From the NCBI GenBank assembly GCA_020347625.1, contig CP070735.1, positions 2,932,129-2,973,302 of the forward strand: a stretch of 41,174 bases of DNA, given 5' to 3'. The stretch is from Deltaproteobacteria bacterium. GTDB lineage: Bacteria > Desulfobacterota > Syntrophobacteria > BM002. Below, piece after piece: positions 7,642 to 16,837 of this stretch (positions within the stretch are counted from its first letter, which is position 1; every line of letters starts with the position of its first letter). The translations under genes were made by a program, and so were the position numbers. The notes beneath the pieces were generated by a model. The model ran no database searches. It had not been told where the DNA came from and saw nothing but the letters and a program-made list of their open reading frames with translations.

Positions 7642-8634
7642 ATGACCCTACTAACCGACCGTTATAAACGCTCCATCGACTATCTCCGAGTCTCAATCAC
7701 CGACCATTGCAATCTCCACTGCATCTACTGCATGCCACTGGGAGGTGCACCCAAGCTGGAACATAAAGAGATCCTTTCTTACGAGGAATTCCTCCGGATT
7801 ATTCAGGTGGCACTGAAGATGGGAATTTCCAAAGTACGACTGACCGGGGGAGAACCATTGGTTCGCAGGGGAGTCAGTGACTTCTGCCGACGACTGGCAA
7901 AGCTTCCCGGCCTCAAGAGTCTCAGCCTCACCACTAATGGGGTCTTGCTGGAAGAACTCGCCTCAGAGCTACACGGTGCCGGCATCCGCCGAATAAATAT
8001 CAGTCTGGATACACTCCAGCGCCAGAAGTTTCTTCGGATCACCCGGAGGGATGAGTTTGACAGGGTCTGGCGCGGAATCCAGGAAGCGGAGCGAGTCGGA
8101 TTTGATCCGGTAAAAATCAATGTGGTGGTAATGCGGGGAATAAATGACGACGAGGTCCTCGAGTTGGCTCGCTTGACCCTGAATTACCCCTACCACATCC
8201 GATTCATAGAGTTCATGAAAATCAACAGTGATGACGACTGGGTCGATCAGCACTATGTTAGTGCTGATGAGATTCTTGCCAAGCTTAGCACGGTGGCTCC
8301 CCTGGAGCAGGTTGTCTACCAAAACACCAACGGCCCTGCCCGCCACTTCGTCTGGCCGGATGCGGTTGGCATGATCGGCATCATCAGTCCCATCAGCCAC
8401 CACTTTTGTCCCACCTGCAACCGGATACGTTTAACGGCCGACGGAAAGCTGCGCAGCTGCCTTTTTTCTGACCAGGAATTGGACATAAAATCTCACATAC
8501 GCCAAGGCGCCACAGACGCTGGTCTTGCTCAAATTCTCAAAGATTCAATCGCCAACAAGCCCGAGAAACACTCCATACAGTCCGACCTGTTCCGTAAATG
8601 CCAAAGTCGGCCCATGGTCGCCATAGGCGGTTAG
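7642..8634 (+). CDS. moaA: GTP 3',8-cyclase MoaA (molybdenum cofactor synthesis)
   Basis: Radical SAM enzyme of the first step from GTP to cyclic pyranopterin. The SAM cluster motif is Cys23, Cys27 and Cys30 in CNLHCIYC. The second, substrate-binding cluster is CPTC plus a third Cys 14 residues later (CNRIRLTADGKLRSC). The protein ends in the Gly-Gly tail needed by MoaA. I chose the ATG at 7642 because the family begins with a short stretch before DRYKRSIDYLRVS; a TTG four codons earlier is the alternative. No other moa gene is near. The cofactor is required by MopB-family enzymes in general, although the Qrc complex encoded in this window probably does not use it. Confidence 0.96.
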   Translation: MTLLTDRYKRSIDYLRVSITDHCNLHCIYCMPLGGAPKLEHKEILSYEEFLRIIQVALKMGISKVRLTGGEPLVRRGVSDFCRRLAKLPGLKSLSLTTNGVLLEELASELHGAGIRRINISLDTLQRQKFLRITRRDEFDRVWRGIQEAERVGFDPVKINVVVMRGINDDEVLELARLTLNYPYHIRFIEFMKINSDDDWVDQHYVSADEILAKLSTVAPLEQVVYQNTNGPARHFVWPDAVGMIGIISPISHHFCPTCNRIRLTADGKLRSCLFSDQELDIKSHIRQGATDAGLAQILKDSIANKPEKHSIQSDLFRKCQSRPMVAIGG

Positions 8635-8701
8635 ATCGTTGACTGTAACCTTTTTCCGTTCTAGAATCTCCCCATGCCATTCCAGCATTGCACAGAAAAG
8701 C

Positions 8702-8730
8702 ATCCAGGCCCAGAGAACCTGGCTTTGAGC
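8702..8730. repeat. Dispersed 29-bp repeat, copy 1
   Basis: Starts ATCCAGGCCCAGAG and ends CCTGGCTTTGAGC. It matches 17775-17803 at 26 of 29 positions in the same orientation. It contains CCAGG and CCTGG as a small stem. It lies about 68 bases past the moaA stop codon. Confidence 0.6.
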
Positions 8731-8731
8731 T

Positions 8732-8757
8732 GCCCCCCAAGGGGGCTTTAGAAGTTT
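8732..8757 (+). terminator. GC-rich hairpin with T tract, probable moaA terminator
   Basis: GCCCCC and GGGGGC pair around CAA, followed by TTTAGAAGTTTTT. It lies about 100 bases after moaA on the same strand. Confidence 0.5.
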
Positions 8758-8777
8758 TTCCTTCGCACGGGAGCCAG

Positions 8778-8872
8778 CTGGAGTAGTGGAGTAATGGAGT
8801 AATGTAAGAACTTTTTAGAGCTGAATCTTGGGGTTTTAGCTTTTTCCAATACTCCAATACTCCATTACTCCA
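8778..8872. repeat. Phrase palindrome D (GGAGTAAT words)
   Basis: Left arm 8778-8804 has three tandem copies of GGAGTAATG-like words. Right arm 8846-8872 has their complement (CCAATACTCC repeated, then CCATTACTCC). The 41-base loop is AT-rich. Together with the 29-bp repeat and terminator it fills the gap between moaA and the kinase gene. Confidence 0.75.
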
Positions 8873-8969
8873 AAACCGCTGGACATGTCTACCGGCAAAG
8901 CCATTGAACTTTGACCTGGCCTGAAGGACCAGTTTTTTCATGTCTAAATAACCTTCCCGGAAAATTGTG

Positions 8970-10058
8970 ATGACCAATCCTAGCTCTCTCGACCATGAGC
9001 TCCTCCAGGCAGTTTTACAATCAATACCTTATAGCGTTTTGCTGTTCGAGCCGGATGGACAAGTCATTTTCGCCAACAGTTTTGCGGAACAGTTGCTGGG
9101 TTTCCAATCCGGAGAATGGCATGGCAAGTCTATCGCCGACCTGTTTTTGGAGGAAGACTGCGAGATCTTTCTTCCCAACATAATCAAACTAACGAGAGAA
9201 AAAGGGGAGTTTGCGGGCGAGTTGCTTCTCCGCAATAGTAGAAATGAGGAGTTCTTTGCCCACCTCACAACCTCCCTCCTGAGTAAGGTAGAAGCGGAGA
9301 TTTTCATTGCCACTATCGAGGATATAGGCGATTTAAAAACGCTCCAGCGTCAATCCATGGAGTCTGAGCGTCTACGGTCCATGGCCAAAGTAGTAGATCA
9401 GATCGCCCACCACATCCGCAACCCAATTGCTGCAATAGGTGGATTTGCCGCACGACTGCGCAGAAAGGATGTTGGTAAAAAAGACAGGCAGCTCTATCAG
9501 GAGATAATCTTCCAGGAAGCTAGCCGGCTGGAAGGCCTACTCAAAAGCCTCTCAAATTTTACAACCCTACCCCTTCCAACCATGACAGAAGAAAGTCTTG
9601 ACCTCCTTTTGGGGCGTGCCCTTGAATTGGTGCCGGAGCCATTGCGAGAGACAGCCTTAGCGTGTCGTACCCCACCTTCTGAGGAACTGCAGTCCCTGCG
9701 CGGTTACATGGATTTGGCTTTGTTGGCCCAAGCCCTAGCCAACATCATCACCAATGCTTTGGAGTCTGGAGATCCAACGGCGGCAATCAATATCCAAGCA
9801 AGTGGTAAGGGCGGCCGCTTATATCTCAGCGTGGCTGACACTGGCAGGGGCATCAGAACATCAGATATTCCCCTCGTGTTCGACCCACTTTTTACCACCA
9901 AGGTTGGTCACGTGGGCCTCGGTCTCACCGTGAGCCAACGCATCCTTTACGATCACGCTGGCACAATAGACATCGAAAGTAAAGTTGGGCAGGGAACTGC
10001 GGTGAGATTGGAGATACCGTGCGATCGGCGGCGGTCTATTCGAGTAAGACGCCTTTAA
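8970..10058 (+). CDS. PAS-domain sensor histidine kinase (orphan)
   Basis: Cytoplasmic sensor kinase of about 362 residues with no membrane segment. A PAS domain covers about 8-122 (VLLFEPDGQVIFANSFAEQL). The HisKA phosphoacceptor is His147 in HHIRNPIAAIGG. The ATPase domain shows the N box NIITNALESG, G1 DTGRGI, F box FDPLFTTK and G2 GHVGLGLTVSQRI. I take ATG at 8970 rather than the GTG one codon earlier. No response regulator is adjacent, so its partner is encoded elsewhere. It converges with the ComEA-like gene, 25 bases apart. The signal is unknown. Confidence 0.92.
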   Translation: MTNPSSLDHELLQAVLQSIPYSVLLFEPDGQVIFANSFAEQLLGFQSGEWHGKSIADLFLEEDCEIFLPNIIKLTREKGEFAGELLLRNSRNEEFFAHLTTSLLSKVEAEIFIATIEDIGDLKTLQRQSMESERLRSMAKVVDQIAHHIRNPIAAIGGFAARLRRKDVGKKDRQLYQEIIFQEASRLEGLLKSLSNFTTLPLPTMTEESLDLLLGRALELVPEPLRETALACRTPPSEELQSLRGYMDLALLAQALANIITNALESGDPTAAINIQASGKGGRLYLSVADTGRGIRTSDIPLVFDPLFTTKVGHVGLGLTVSQRILYDHAGTIDIESKVGQGTAVRLEIPCDRRRSIRVRRL

Positions 10059-10083
10059 GGCAGCAGTCAAAAGGGGGACGTTG

Positions 10084-10683
10084 TCACCGGCTAGATTTGC
10101 CAACTGCTGACTGACTCGCGCCAACCTGCAGATAGGGCCGCAAACGGTTCAGACTCGCAGGGCCAATACCCTTTACAGTGAGAAGGTCTTCAAGGCGGGA
10201 AAAGCCTCCCGCGCGCTTGCGCTCAGCAACGATGCCTTTGGCCAAACTCTCTCTGATACCTGGTACCAGGGCCAGCTCTGCACAAGTCGCCTGGTTCACA
10301 TCCAGCGGCTCTCCCAATACCAAGCGACTTGGAACCGCCATCCATCCAATGCGCACACTGGCAACGGTATTGCTCTCCGCTACAATCTGGAGGCGACTGG
10401 CGTGAGCAACCCGCACTGCTTCCCATTGGGGTGGTAGCTTCAGATCGGGAAGTAGCCCCCCTGCGCGAGTCACCGCCTGAAACACTGTAACTGGCTGATC
10501 AAATGAATAGATCCCAGGAGTTCGGACCTTGCCGCTCACCTGGACGACCGCACCCAGCGGGTAAACCTGGGGAGGTGCGGAAGATAACCGATGCTGAGCG
10601 TAGTGGCGCCATCCATAGAAGGATAGAAGGAAAATAGAGAACAGAATGACCGTGGCCGCCTGTGAGCGAGAAAAACGATTCAT
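10084..10683 (-). CDS. comEA: ComEA-like helix-hairpin-helix DNA-binding protein with SLBB domain
   Basis: Membrane-anchored protein of 199 residues resembling the DNA receptor of natural transformation. A single membrane segment is at about 10-27. An SLBB-like domain follows at 42-95 (VQVSGKVRTPGIYSFDQPVT, then QAVTRAGGLLPD). The C-terminal pair of helix-hairpin-helix motifs is at about 128-190, with LDVNQATCAELALVPGIRE and LLTVKGIGPASLNRL. This domain order matches ComEA of Gram-positive bacteria rather than the short form of gamma-proteobacteria. AAGGTGAG precedes the ATG. No comEC or pilus genes are in the window, so competence is an inference only. Confidence 0.88.
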   Translation of the reverse strand: MNRFSRSQAATVILFSIFLLSFYGWRHYAQHRLSSAPPQVYPLGAVVQVSGKVRTPGIYSFDQPVTVFQAVTRAGGLLPDLKLPPQWEAVRVAHASRLQIVAESNTVASVRIGWMAVPSRLVLGEPLDVNQATCAELALVPGIRESLAKGIVAERKRAGGFSRLEDLLTVKGIGPASLNRLRPYLQVGASQSAVGKSSR

Positions 10684-10760
10684 CTCACCTTGGTAAAGAA
10701 GTTATTTGGCGTGATTAAAGGAAGCTAGAAAATTCTAGAGTGCGCCTGAAGCATTAACGA

Positions 10761-10859
10761 TTTTAGATTGCAGATTGCGGATTGCGGATTGAAACTGCGA
10801 AATTTGGCTAACTTCGAAGCCCAAAGCTTTTAAATCTGCAATCTAATATCTTAAATTTT
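10761..10859. repeat. Phrase palindrome E (AGATTGC words)
   Basis: Left arm 10761-10790 has four tandem words of the form AGATTGCGG. Right arm 10832-10859 has TAAATCTGCAATCTAATATC. The right arm runs into the cimA stop codon at 10851. Same vocabulary as 35740-35767. Confidence 0.75.
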
Positions 10860-12431
10860 CTTGTCTTCGTCCTTGAACATCTTATAATTGATGCTGTCCA
10901 CCAGCGCCAGCCAGCTGGCCTCAAGAATGTTCTCCGAGACTCCCACTGTGCCCCACACGCTTTCTCTATCGACAGATTCTATTAGCACCCGAACCTTGGC
11001 GGCGGTGCCTTCTTTACCAGGTAATACCCTGACCTTGTAGTCGTTTAACCGCATATTTGCTAGTTCTGGATAAAACTTTTCCAGGGCCTTGCGAAGGGCG
11101 TTGTCCAAAGCATTTACCGGCCCCACTCCACTGGCGGCTGTGTGCTCCACCTTTCCGCCGACTTTCACCATGACCGTAGCCTCTGATTCCGCGGTCTGAC
11201 TTTCATCCGTCTTAGATACGAGAACTCTAAAGCCCACCAGTTCAAAATATCGCTTCACCTTCCCCAGCGCCCGGTTCAGCAGAAGCTCAAAGGACCCTTC
11301 TGCCGCCTCGTATTGAAAGCCCTCGTGTTCGAGTTCCTTGAGTTCTTCCAAAACCTGCATGGCAATGGGGTCCTTGCTGGAAATCTTTATACCGTATTGC
11401 TCAGCCTTTTGTTTTATGGTGCTGCGACCGGAAAGATCTGAAACCAGAACGCGCCGCTGGTTGCCAATCAGCTCCGGTTGCATGTGCTCGTAGGTTTGCG
11501 GGTTACGCTCCACTGCTGCCACGTGTACTCCGCCCTTGTGGGCAAAGGCGCTACGCCCCACATAGGGTTGGTACCTAAATGGCCGGATGTTGGCCAGTTC
11601 GAGAATGTACCGGGAAGTCTCGCGCAGCTTGGTGAGCTGCTTGTCTGTCAAGCAATCCAGGTTCATCTTCAACTTGATGGCTGGAATGATACTGCAAAGA
11701 TTGGCATTGCCGCAGCGCTCCCCCACACCGTTCATCGTACCCTGAACGTGGTTCGCTCCCAGTTCCACTGCCGCCAGCGAGTTGGCCACGGCCAACTCAG
11801 AGTCGTTATGGGTGTGGATGCCTAGCTCAGCCTTGGGAAACTCCTTTTTCACCCTTCGGATGATTTTTCTCAGCTCTTCGGTAAGGGTCCCGCCGTTTGT
11901 ATCACAGAGGACGAGACAGTCGGCACCCGCCTCCAGCGCCGCCTTGAGAGTGGCAAGAGCATATTCCGGGTCCGCCTTGAATCCGTCAAAAAAGTGCTCG
12001 GCATCATAGAAAAGTTTCCAGACCTTTGGCCGCAGATATGCCAGTGAGTCGTGGATTATTTCCAGATTCCTCTCTAGGGTGGTGCGCAATGCATCCCGAA
12101 CATGCACATCCCAGCTCTTGCCGAAGATGGTAACCACATCGGTCTTCGCTTTTAGGAGCGCACCCAAGTTGCGGTCTTTGTCCGCCGCAGAACGGGGATT
12201 GTGGGTACTGCCAAATGCTGCAATTTTGGCCTGCTTCAGTTCGTAGTTCTTGATCTCCTTGAAGTAGGCAACATCCTTTGGATTTGACCCGGGCCAGCCA
12301 CCTTCTATGTAGTTTATGCCCAACTCATCTAACTTCTTGGAACAACGAATCTTATCCTCTAAAGAAAGATTAAAGTCTTCTGCCTGGGTTCCATCCCTCA
12401 GTGTCGTGTCATAGATCTCTATCTTACGCAT
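10851..12431 (-). CDS. cimA: (R)-citramalate synthase
   Basis: Condenses acetyl-CoA and pyruvate to citramalate, the threonine-independent entry to isoleucine. The HMGL-like barrel starts with [15 protein letters not shown], and the metal site HxH is in [14 protein letters not shown]; the motif [15 protein letters not shown] is typical. The C-terminal part (about 390-520) is the LeuA-type allosteric domain. At 526 residues and with an [11 protein letters not shown] segment it matches the CimA clade known from Geobacter rather than LeuA. AGGA lies six bases before the ATG. It lies downstream of lysC on the same strand, with a word-repeat element between. Confidence 0.94.
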   Translation of the reverse strand: MRKIEIYDTTLRDGTQAEDFNLSLEDKIRCSKKLDELGINYIEGGWPGSNPKDVAYFKEIKNYELKQAKIAAFGSTHNPRSAADKDRNLGALLKAKTDVVTIFGKSWDVHVRDALRTTLERNLEIIHDSLAYLRPKVWKLFYDAEHFFDGFKADPEYALATLKAALEAGADCLVLCDTNGGTLTEELRKIIRRVKKEFPKAELGIHTHNDSELAVANSLAAVELGANHVQGTMNGVGERCGNANLCSIIPAIKLKMNLDCLTDKQLTKLRETSRYILELANIRPFRYQPYVGRSAFAHKGGVHVAAVERNPQTYEHMQPELIGNQRRVLVSDLSGRSTIKQKAEQYGIKISSKDPIAMQVLEELKELEHEGFQYEAAEGSFELLLNRALGKVKRYFELVGFRVLVSKTDESQTAESEATVMVKVGGKVEHTAASGVGPVNALDNALRKALEKFYPELANMRLNDYKVRVLPGKEGTAAKVRVLIESVDRESVWGTVGVSENILEASWLALVDSINYKMFKDEDKKI

Positions 12432-12490
12432 TGCTTTTCCTGTCTGTGTTCTGGGTTTTTTGGTCTTGACGTTCCATACCTTGGGAACTC

Positions 12491-12619
12491 ATTAAATTTT
12501 AGGAATTCAAGAGATAAACATTCGATTAAATTTATCAGTTAGGTGTGAATCCTAATTCCTTAATTCCCCAATTCGCTAATTCCTCAATCTATTTTATGTT
12601 TCGGAATTCGAAATTCGGA
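12491..12619. repeat. Phrase palindrome F (GGAATTA / GGAATTCG words)
   Basis: A short left part at 12497-12510 has TTTTAGGAATTC. The right part 12548-12590 has four tandem words of the form AATTCCTT on the opposite strand sense. At 12600-12618 follow TTCGGAATTCGAAATTCGG words. It fills the gap between cimA and lysC. Same words recur at 24569 and 35778. Confidence 0.6.
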
Positions 12620-12696
12620 CGTATAACCATCTTTTCGACCTGGCCATTTCTTTATGTACCACAGAATAACCCCACGAAAAAGTGGCCGGGGTTTAC

Positions 12697-13938
12697 TTAC
12701 TCCGGGATCTCGTGCTGCAAGGGTTTATCCAGTTCAAACTCTTCGTGCAGAACTTGCACGGCTTTGGCAGTGTGACGGTCTTCAATAACGCAGGAAACCT
12801 TAATCTCCGAAGTACTTATCATGAGAATGTTTATATTCTCCTTGGCAAGCGCTTGGAACATTCTTGAGGCTACACCGGCGTGGTGACGCATGCCCACACC
12901 GATGATGGAGACCTTGGCGATGTTTTCATCGCTGGAAATCTCCAAGGTTTGCCAATCCGTCTTCATCCCCTCCAGGATGCGAATGGCTTTTTGGCGATCC
13001 GGTCGGGGCACCGTGAAGCTCAGGTTGGCTAGGTCGGTGTCGCCTGTGCTTCCCTGGATGATCATGTCAACCACGACGTCCTCATTGGCAATTGCGGTAA
13101 ATATCCGGGCCGCCACACCAGGTACATCCGGTATCCCTGCCAGAGTTATGCGGGCGTCGCTCTTGCTGTAGGCTACCCCGGAGACCATCACTTTTTCCAT
13201 GGACTTTTCCTCCTTGACCACCATGGTGCCAGGCTCATCCACAAGAGAAGAGCGGACGTGAATGGGCACATTGTATTTCTTGGCGAATTCAACCGAGCGA
13301 ATGTGGAGCACCTTGGCCCCCATACTGGTCATCTCAAGCATCTCATCGTAAGAGATGCGCTGCAACTTCCTGGCCTTGTGATAGATATCCGGGTCAGTGG
13401 TGTAAACTCCGGCCACGTCAGTGTAAATCTCACAAACGTCAGCAGCTAGGGCCGCAGCCACTGCGACAGCCGTGGTGTCTGAACCTCCACGGCCAAGCGT
13501 GGTGATGTTACCCCTTTCGTCCAAACCCTGGAATCCTGCAATCACCGGGATGCAGCCTTTATAGAGGTTATGCCAGATGGGTTCAGTGCGAATTTCACTG
13601 ATACGCGCCCTGCCGTAAGAGCGATCCGTGTATATTCGAGCTTGATGTCCGAGCAGAGACAGGGCCTCATGCCCCATTTGCTTTACCGCTATACTGAAGA
13701 GAGAAATGGTGACCTGCTCACCCGTTGCAAGCAGCACGTCTTGTTCACGTGGGTCCGGTTCATTGGCCACCTTATGAGCCAACTGAATGAGTCTGTCCGT
13801 TTCTCCGGCCATAGCGGAGAGCACCACCACCACGTCATGACCACTCTCTCTGGTTTCGATGACACGTTTGGCCACCGCCTTGATTCTCTCGGTGTCGCCC
13901 ACCGAGGTTCCACCATATTTCTGAACAATGAGCGCCAT
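12697..13938 (-). CDS. lysC: Aspartate kinase
   Basis: Phosphorylates aspartate, the first step to lysine, methionine and threonine. The kinase domain opens with VQKYGGTSVGD and contains TTLGRGGSDTTAVA and DVAGVYTTDP. Two ACT domains fill about 265-410, with ARITLAGIPDVPGVAARIF and VSIIGVGMRHHAGVASRMF, so feedback control by lysine and/or threonine is expected. The length of 413 residues is typical of monofunctional class II-type enzymes. A promoter is visible about 130 bases upstream. The leader shows no lysine-riboswitch core. A word-repeat element separates it from the cimA gene. Confidence 0.97.
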   Translation of the reverse strand: MALIVQKYGGTSVGDTERIKAVAKRVIETRESGHDVVVVLSAMAGETDRLIQLAHKVANEPDPREQDVLLATGEQVTISLFSIAVKQMGHEALSLLGHQARIYTDRSYGRARISEIRTEPIWHNLYKGCIPVIAGFQGLDERGNITTLGRGGSDTTAVAVAAALAADVCEIYTDVAGVYTTDPDIYHKARKLQRISYDEMLEMTSMGAKVLHIRSVEFAKKYNVPIHVRSSLVDEPGTMVVKEEKSMEKVMVSGVAYSKSDARITLAGIPDVPGVAARIFTAIANEDVVVDMIIQGSTGDTDLANLSFTVPRPDRQKAIRILEGMKTDWQTLEISSDENIAKVSIIGVGMRHHAGVASRMFQALAKENINILMISTSEIKVSCVIEDRHTAKAVQVLHEEFELDKPLQHEIPE

Positions 13939-14067
13939 TGATTTAGATCCACCCCAATACTTAGTGCCAGAAACTCAGCCGTTTTTACTAACCGTTACGA
14001 TGGTGGTCGAAGCACGCCGCTGAATGAGGCAGCTCACCAAAATCTTTGCCAGATCGCCGCAGAAATA

Positions 14068-14096
14068 ATTATATCGTATAAAATCTTTAGATTGAA
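14068..14096 (-). promoter_or_regulatory. Promoter of lysC
   Basis: On the minus strand TTCAAT and a perfect TATAAT are separated by 17 bases. Transcription would start near 14061, giving a leader of about 120 bases. This suggests lysC is a separate unit from tsaE. Confidence 0.6.
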
Positions 14097-14162
14097 CGAT
14101 ACGTGCAAAAGTGTCAATGGAAAAAAGAAAGGAAGGGGTCTCGTGCTTAGGATTCCAGATTG

Positions 14163-14666
14163 TTAGCTTTCTGTTTCATTCAGGGCGGCGAGCGCTCCTA
14201 GACGCTTCTGCCAACTTGCTCCGAAGGCATAGAAGGTGAGATTTCTGCCTGTTTCGCCAGTGAAAACCAAGTGAATCTCCAGCCGCTCGGCGGGTAAATA
14301 ATCACCGAGCCGCTCGGCCCACTCAATGGCCACAGCCCCCTCACCGTAAAGGATTTCCTCAAGTCCGAGCTCTGAGAGCTCCGCAACGGTGGCCACCCGG
14401 TACAAGTCAAGATGATAAAAGGCAATCCTTCCCGGATATTCGTTTATAATGGCAAAGGTTGGGCTTGTGATATAGAAGGTTTCGGGAACTTGCAACCCTT
14501 GAGCCAGTCCTTGAGAGAAAAGCGTCTTACCACTCCCCAGCTCCCCCACCAGCCCGATTACATCTCCCGGCTGCAGTAATCGTCCCAGTTCTTCGGCAAG
14601 AAGTCGAGTCTCATTGGGATTAGATGTCAACCTCTCCCAGGTATGCAGCGGTTTATTATCTGCCAT
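14163..14666 (-). CDS. tsaE: tRNA threonylcarbamoyladenosine synthesis ATPase TsaE
   Basis: P-loop ATPase that supports TsaD and TsaB in t6A formation. The Walker A motif is GELGSGKTLFSQGLA near residue 40, and ITSPTFAIINEY, FYHLDLYRV and AIEWAERL are the family segments. I start at the ATG giving 167 residues. A GTG 12 codons upstream would also be open, but it lies inside the CACTAGG word repeat, which argues that the extension is not coding. The protein ends at the expected length. tsaE follows nnr on the same strand, as in many bacteria; a 176-base palindrome sits between them. Confidence 0.95.
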   Translation of the reverse strand: MADNKPLHTWERLTSNPNETRLLAEELGRLLQPGDVIGLVGELGSGKTLFSQGLAQGLQVPETFYITSPTFAIINEYPGRIAFYHLDLYRVATVAELSELGLEEILYGEGAVAIEWAERLGDYLPAERLEIHLVFTGETGRNLTFYAFGASWQKRLGALAALNETES

Positions 14667-14692
14667 CGACTTCTTGTGGTCCGTGAGAAGCA

Positions 14693-14868
14693 AACTAGGC
14701 ACTAGGGACTAAGCACTAAGCACCAAAACTTGTAACGGGGAATGGGGAACGCGGAGTTACAAGAAGCGAAGAAAGCAGTTACATAGACCAGCTATAATCA
14801 AACATTCAGAGTTCCGAATTCCGTGTTTTTATCTTTTGTGCCTAGTGCATAGTGTCTAGTGCCTAGTC
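14693..14868. repeat. Phrase palindrome G (CACTAGG words, nested GGGGAA words)
   Basis: Arms of about 32 bases (14693-14724 and 14837-14868) pair over most of their length; each is four tandem copies of a word like CACTAGG. Inside lies a second, weaker pair: GGGGAATGGGGAACGCGGAG at 14737 and its mirror AGAGTTCCGAATTCCGTG near 14810. It separates nnr and tsaE. Confidence 0.8.
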
Positions 14869-14894
14869 TTTCCTTGCCTTTATTAGCTACGCCT

Positions 14895-16454
14895 TCAACT
14901 CGTCTGCGCGGCCAAGTCCTTTAGCACGGTGGGTATTTCCTCCAGGAGATCTGTGGCCATCATGCCTCGGTCCCCCCATCGTATCGCCAGCCGGTCGGCT
15001 GCCTTTCCGTGGCAATAGACCCCGAGGCAGGCAGCATCAAAGGACGACAGACCCTGAGCCAGAAAGCCAGCGATCAATCCTGTGAGCACGTCGCCAGTGC
15101 CACCACTGGCTAACCCCGGATTACCACTGCTGTTAATGGCCAGTCGACCTCCAGAACTACATATCAGGGTTCGAGCTCCTTTGAGCACGAGAGTGACGCC
15201 ATATTTCTCACTGAAGGACTGAACCACAGCGAGTCTGTCGTTCTGAATTTCAGCTGCGCTACGCTCTAATAGACGTCCCATCTCACCGGGGTGGGGCGTC
15301 AGGATCACAGGTGCACCGGCCCTGGTCAGTACTTCCAGATGACCTGCCAATCCGTTAACCGCATCGGCATCGAGTACGAGTGGGCAAGAGCTGCTTTCTA
15401 TAAGTTCTAGAACTACCTGTATGGTCTCCTTATGCTCGGAAAGCCCTGGTCCAAGAGCCAGGGCTTGTTTGCCTTCAAGCAGAGTTTGTATCCTGGGCAA
15501 TGCTTCCCGCGCCACAGTCTGCTCAGCGGTTTCAGCCAAGGGCTCAGTCATGACTTCGGTAAGCTTCACCTCCATTAGTCCATGTAGCGAGGCTGGTACC
15601 GCAAGGGTTACTAATCCAGCACCCGCCCGCGCCGCTCCCAATCCTGCCATGGCGCCAGCACCGGTCTTTCCAACAGAGCCACCCACAATCAGGACATGTC
15701 CAAATGAACCCTTATGACTGTCGATGGATCTGGGCCGGATTAGAGAAGCAAGATCACTCGCCTCCAGCCAGATCCGGGGCGCATCTTCTATTTCAATAAC
15801 GCTTCTTGGCAGACCAATGTCAACAACCTCCAGGTGGCCCACAAATGAGCAGCCTGGTGTCACCAATAGCCCTACTTTGGGCAATCCTAGGGTGGCCGTT
15901 ACGGTTGCCTGGATGCAGGTTCCCAGAGGCTGACCGCTGCTAGCATTCAGACCTGAGGGCAGATCCACTGCAACCACAGGCCGCCCGAGCTGGTTGACCA
16001 GATCAATGACTTTTCGATAAAAACCTCGCACCGGAGCATTGAGTCCGGTTCCCAGAATGGAATCCACGATTAGGTCAGCATCCGCCAACTTCCTCCTCAG
16101 CTTTTTGATGCCCGCGCTTTCGGTGACTTCCTCCACCACCAAATCCAGCTTCTGAATGATTTCAAGATTGCTCCTGGCGTCACCTTGATAGCTACCTAAC
16201 TTTTTCAGGCAGTATACGACCACATTCACCCGCTGTTGCCAGAGATGGCGGGCGATGACAAAGCCATCGCCACCGTTGTTACCGCCACCGGCGAGAACCG
16301 CCACCCTTTTCCCGCCCATATCGGGAAAATAGCGCCACATAACTTCGGTGGCACCACGACCGGCGTTCTCCATCAGGACCACACCGGGAATACCCAAGAC
16401 CTCAATGGCAATTCTATCCATCCCTGCCATTTCTTCGCCTGTCACCGCACGCAT
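14895..16454 (-). CDS. nnr: Bifunctional NAD(P)H-hydrate epimerase / dehydratase
   Basis: Repairs hydrated NADH and NADPH. The N-terminal epimerase half (YjeF_N, about 1-215) has AGGGNNGGDGFVIARHL and the catalytic DSILGTGL. The C-terminal ADP-dependent dehydratase half (about 230-515) has SHKGSFGHVLIVGGSVGKTG, LDADAVNGL and the anion-hole motif GNPGLASGGTGDVLTGLIAG. The 519-residue length is normal for the fused form. It starts five bases after acpS ends, so pdxJ, acpS and nnr form one operon. Confidence 0.97.
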   Translation of the reverse strand: MRAVTGEEMAGMDRIAIEVLGIPGVVLMENAGRGATEVMWRYFPDMGGKRVAVLAGGGNNGGDGFVIARHLWQQRVNVVVYCLKKLGSYQGDARSNLEIIQKLDLVVEEVTESAGIKKLRRKLADADLIVDSILGTGLNAPVRGFYRKVIDLVNQLGRPVVAVDLPSGLNASSGQPLGTCIQATVTATLGLPKVGLLVTPGCSFVGHLEVVDIGLPRSVIEIEDAPRIWLEASDLASLIRPRSIDSHKGSFGHVLIVGGSVGKTGAGAMAGLGAARAGAGLVTLAVPASLHGLMEVKLTEVMTEPLAETAEQTVAREALPRIQTLLEGKQALALGPGLSEHKETIQVVLELIESSSCPLVLDADAVNGLAGHLEVLTRAGAPVILTPHPGEMGRLLERSAAEIQNDRLAVVQSFSEKYGVTLVLKGARTLICSSGGRLAINSSGNPGLASGGTGDVLTGLIAGFLAQGLSSFDAACLGVYCHGKAADRLAIRWGDRGMMATDLLEEIPTVLKDLAAQTS

Positions 16455-16459
16455 TTTTT

Positions 16460-16837
16460 CTATCCTTCAAGCACCACCACGGCTATGGCTGAATCGCGTT
16501 CATCCGAAAGGCTCAACCAGGCTCTCTTGGCTTCCATTTTCTCTAGCAATTGTTTGGCCCTGTTGTGCAATAGCAAACTGGGTTTGCCGAGATCGTCCTG
16601 GACAACTTCAACGTCACGCCAGCGCAAACCCTCCCTAATTCCTAGACCCAGGGCCTTGGCAAAGGCCTCCTTGGCCGCGAAGCGCAACGCCAAACACTGC
16701 GCCGGCCGAGCTCTCCCTTGGCAGCGTTCTATTTCAGCTGCTGTAAAAATACGCTCCAGGAAACGCTGGCCCCAGCGCTCCACTGCCCGCTCCATCCGGT
16801 CTATATTTACCAAATCAACGCCTATGCCTCGAATCAT
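16460..16837 (-). CDS. acpS: Holo-[acyl-carrier-protein] synthase
   Basis: Transfers phosphopantetheine from CoA to acyl carrier protein. MIRGIGVDLVNIDRMERA carries the metal-binding Asp8, and RFAAKEAFAKALG carries the catalytic Glu-Lys. The 125-residue length is typical. The start is fixed by a 4-base ATGA overlap with the stop codon of pdxJ, which marks translational coupling; a longer reading ten codons upstream would run back into pdxJ. Confidence 0.96.
   Translation of the reverse strand: MIRGIGVDLVNIDRMERAVERWGQRFLERIFTAAEIERCQGRARPAQCLALRFAAKEAFAKALGLGIREGLRWRDVEVVQDDLGKPSLLLHNRAKQLLEKMEAKRAWLSLSDERDSAIAVVVLEG

Noticed and set aside
13939-14061. Lysine riboswitch before lysC
   Set aside because: The leader is only about 120 bases and the conserved L-box core segments are not found.
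14667-14702. Upstream GTG start of TsaE
   Set aside because: It falls in the CACTAGG palindrome arm and lacks a ribosome site; the internal ATG gives the normal length.
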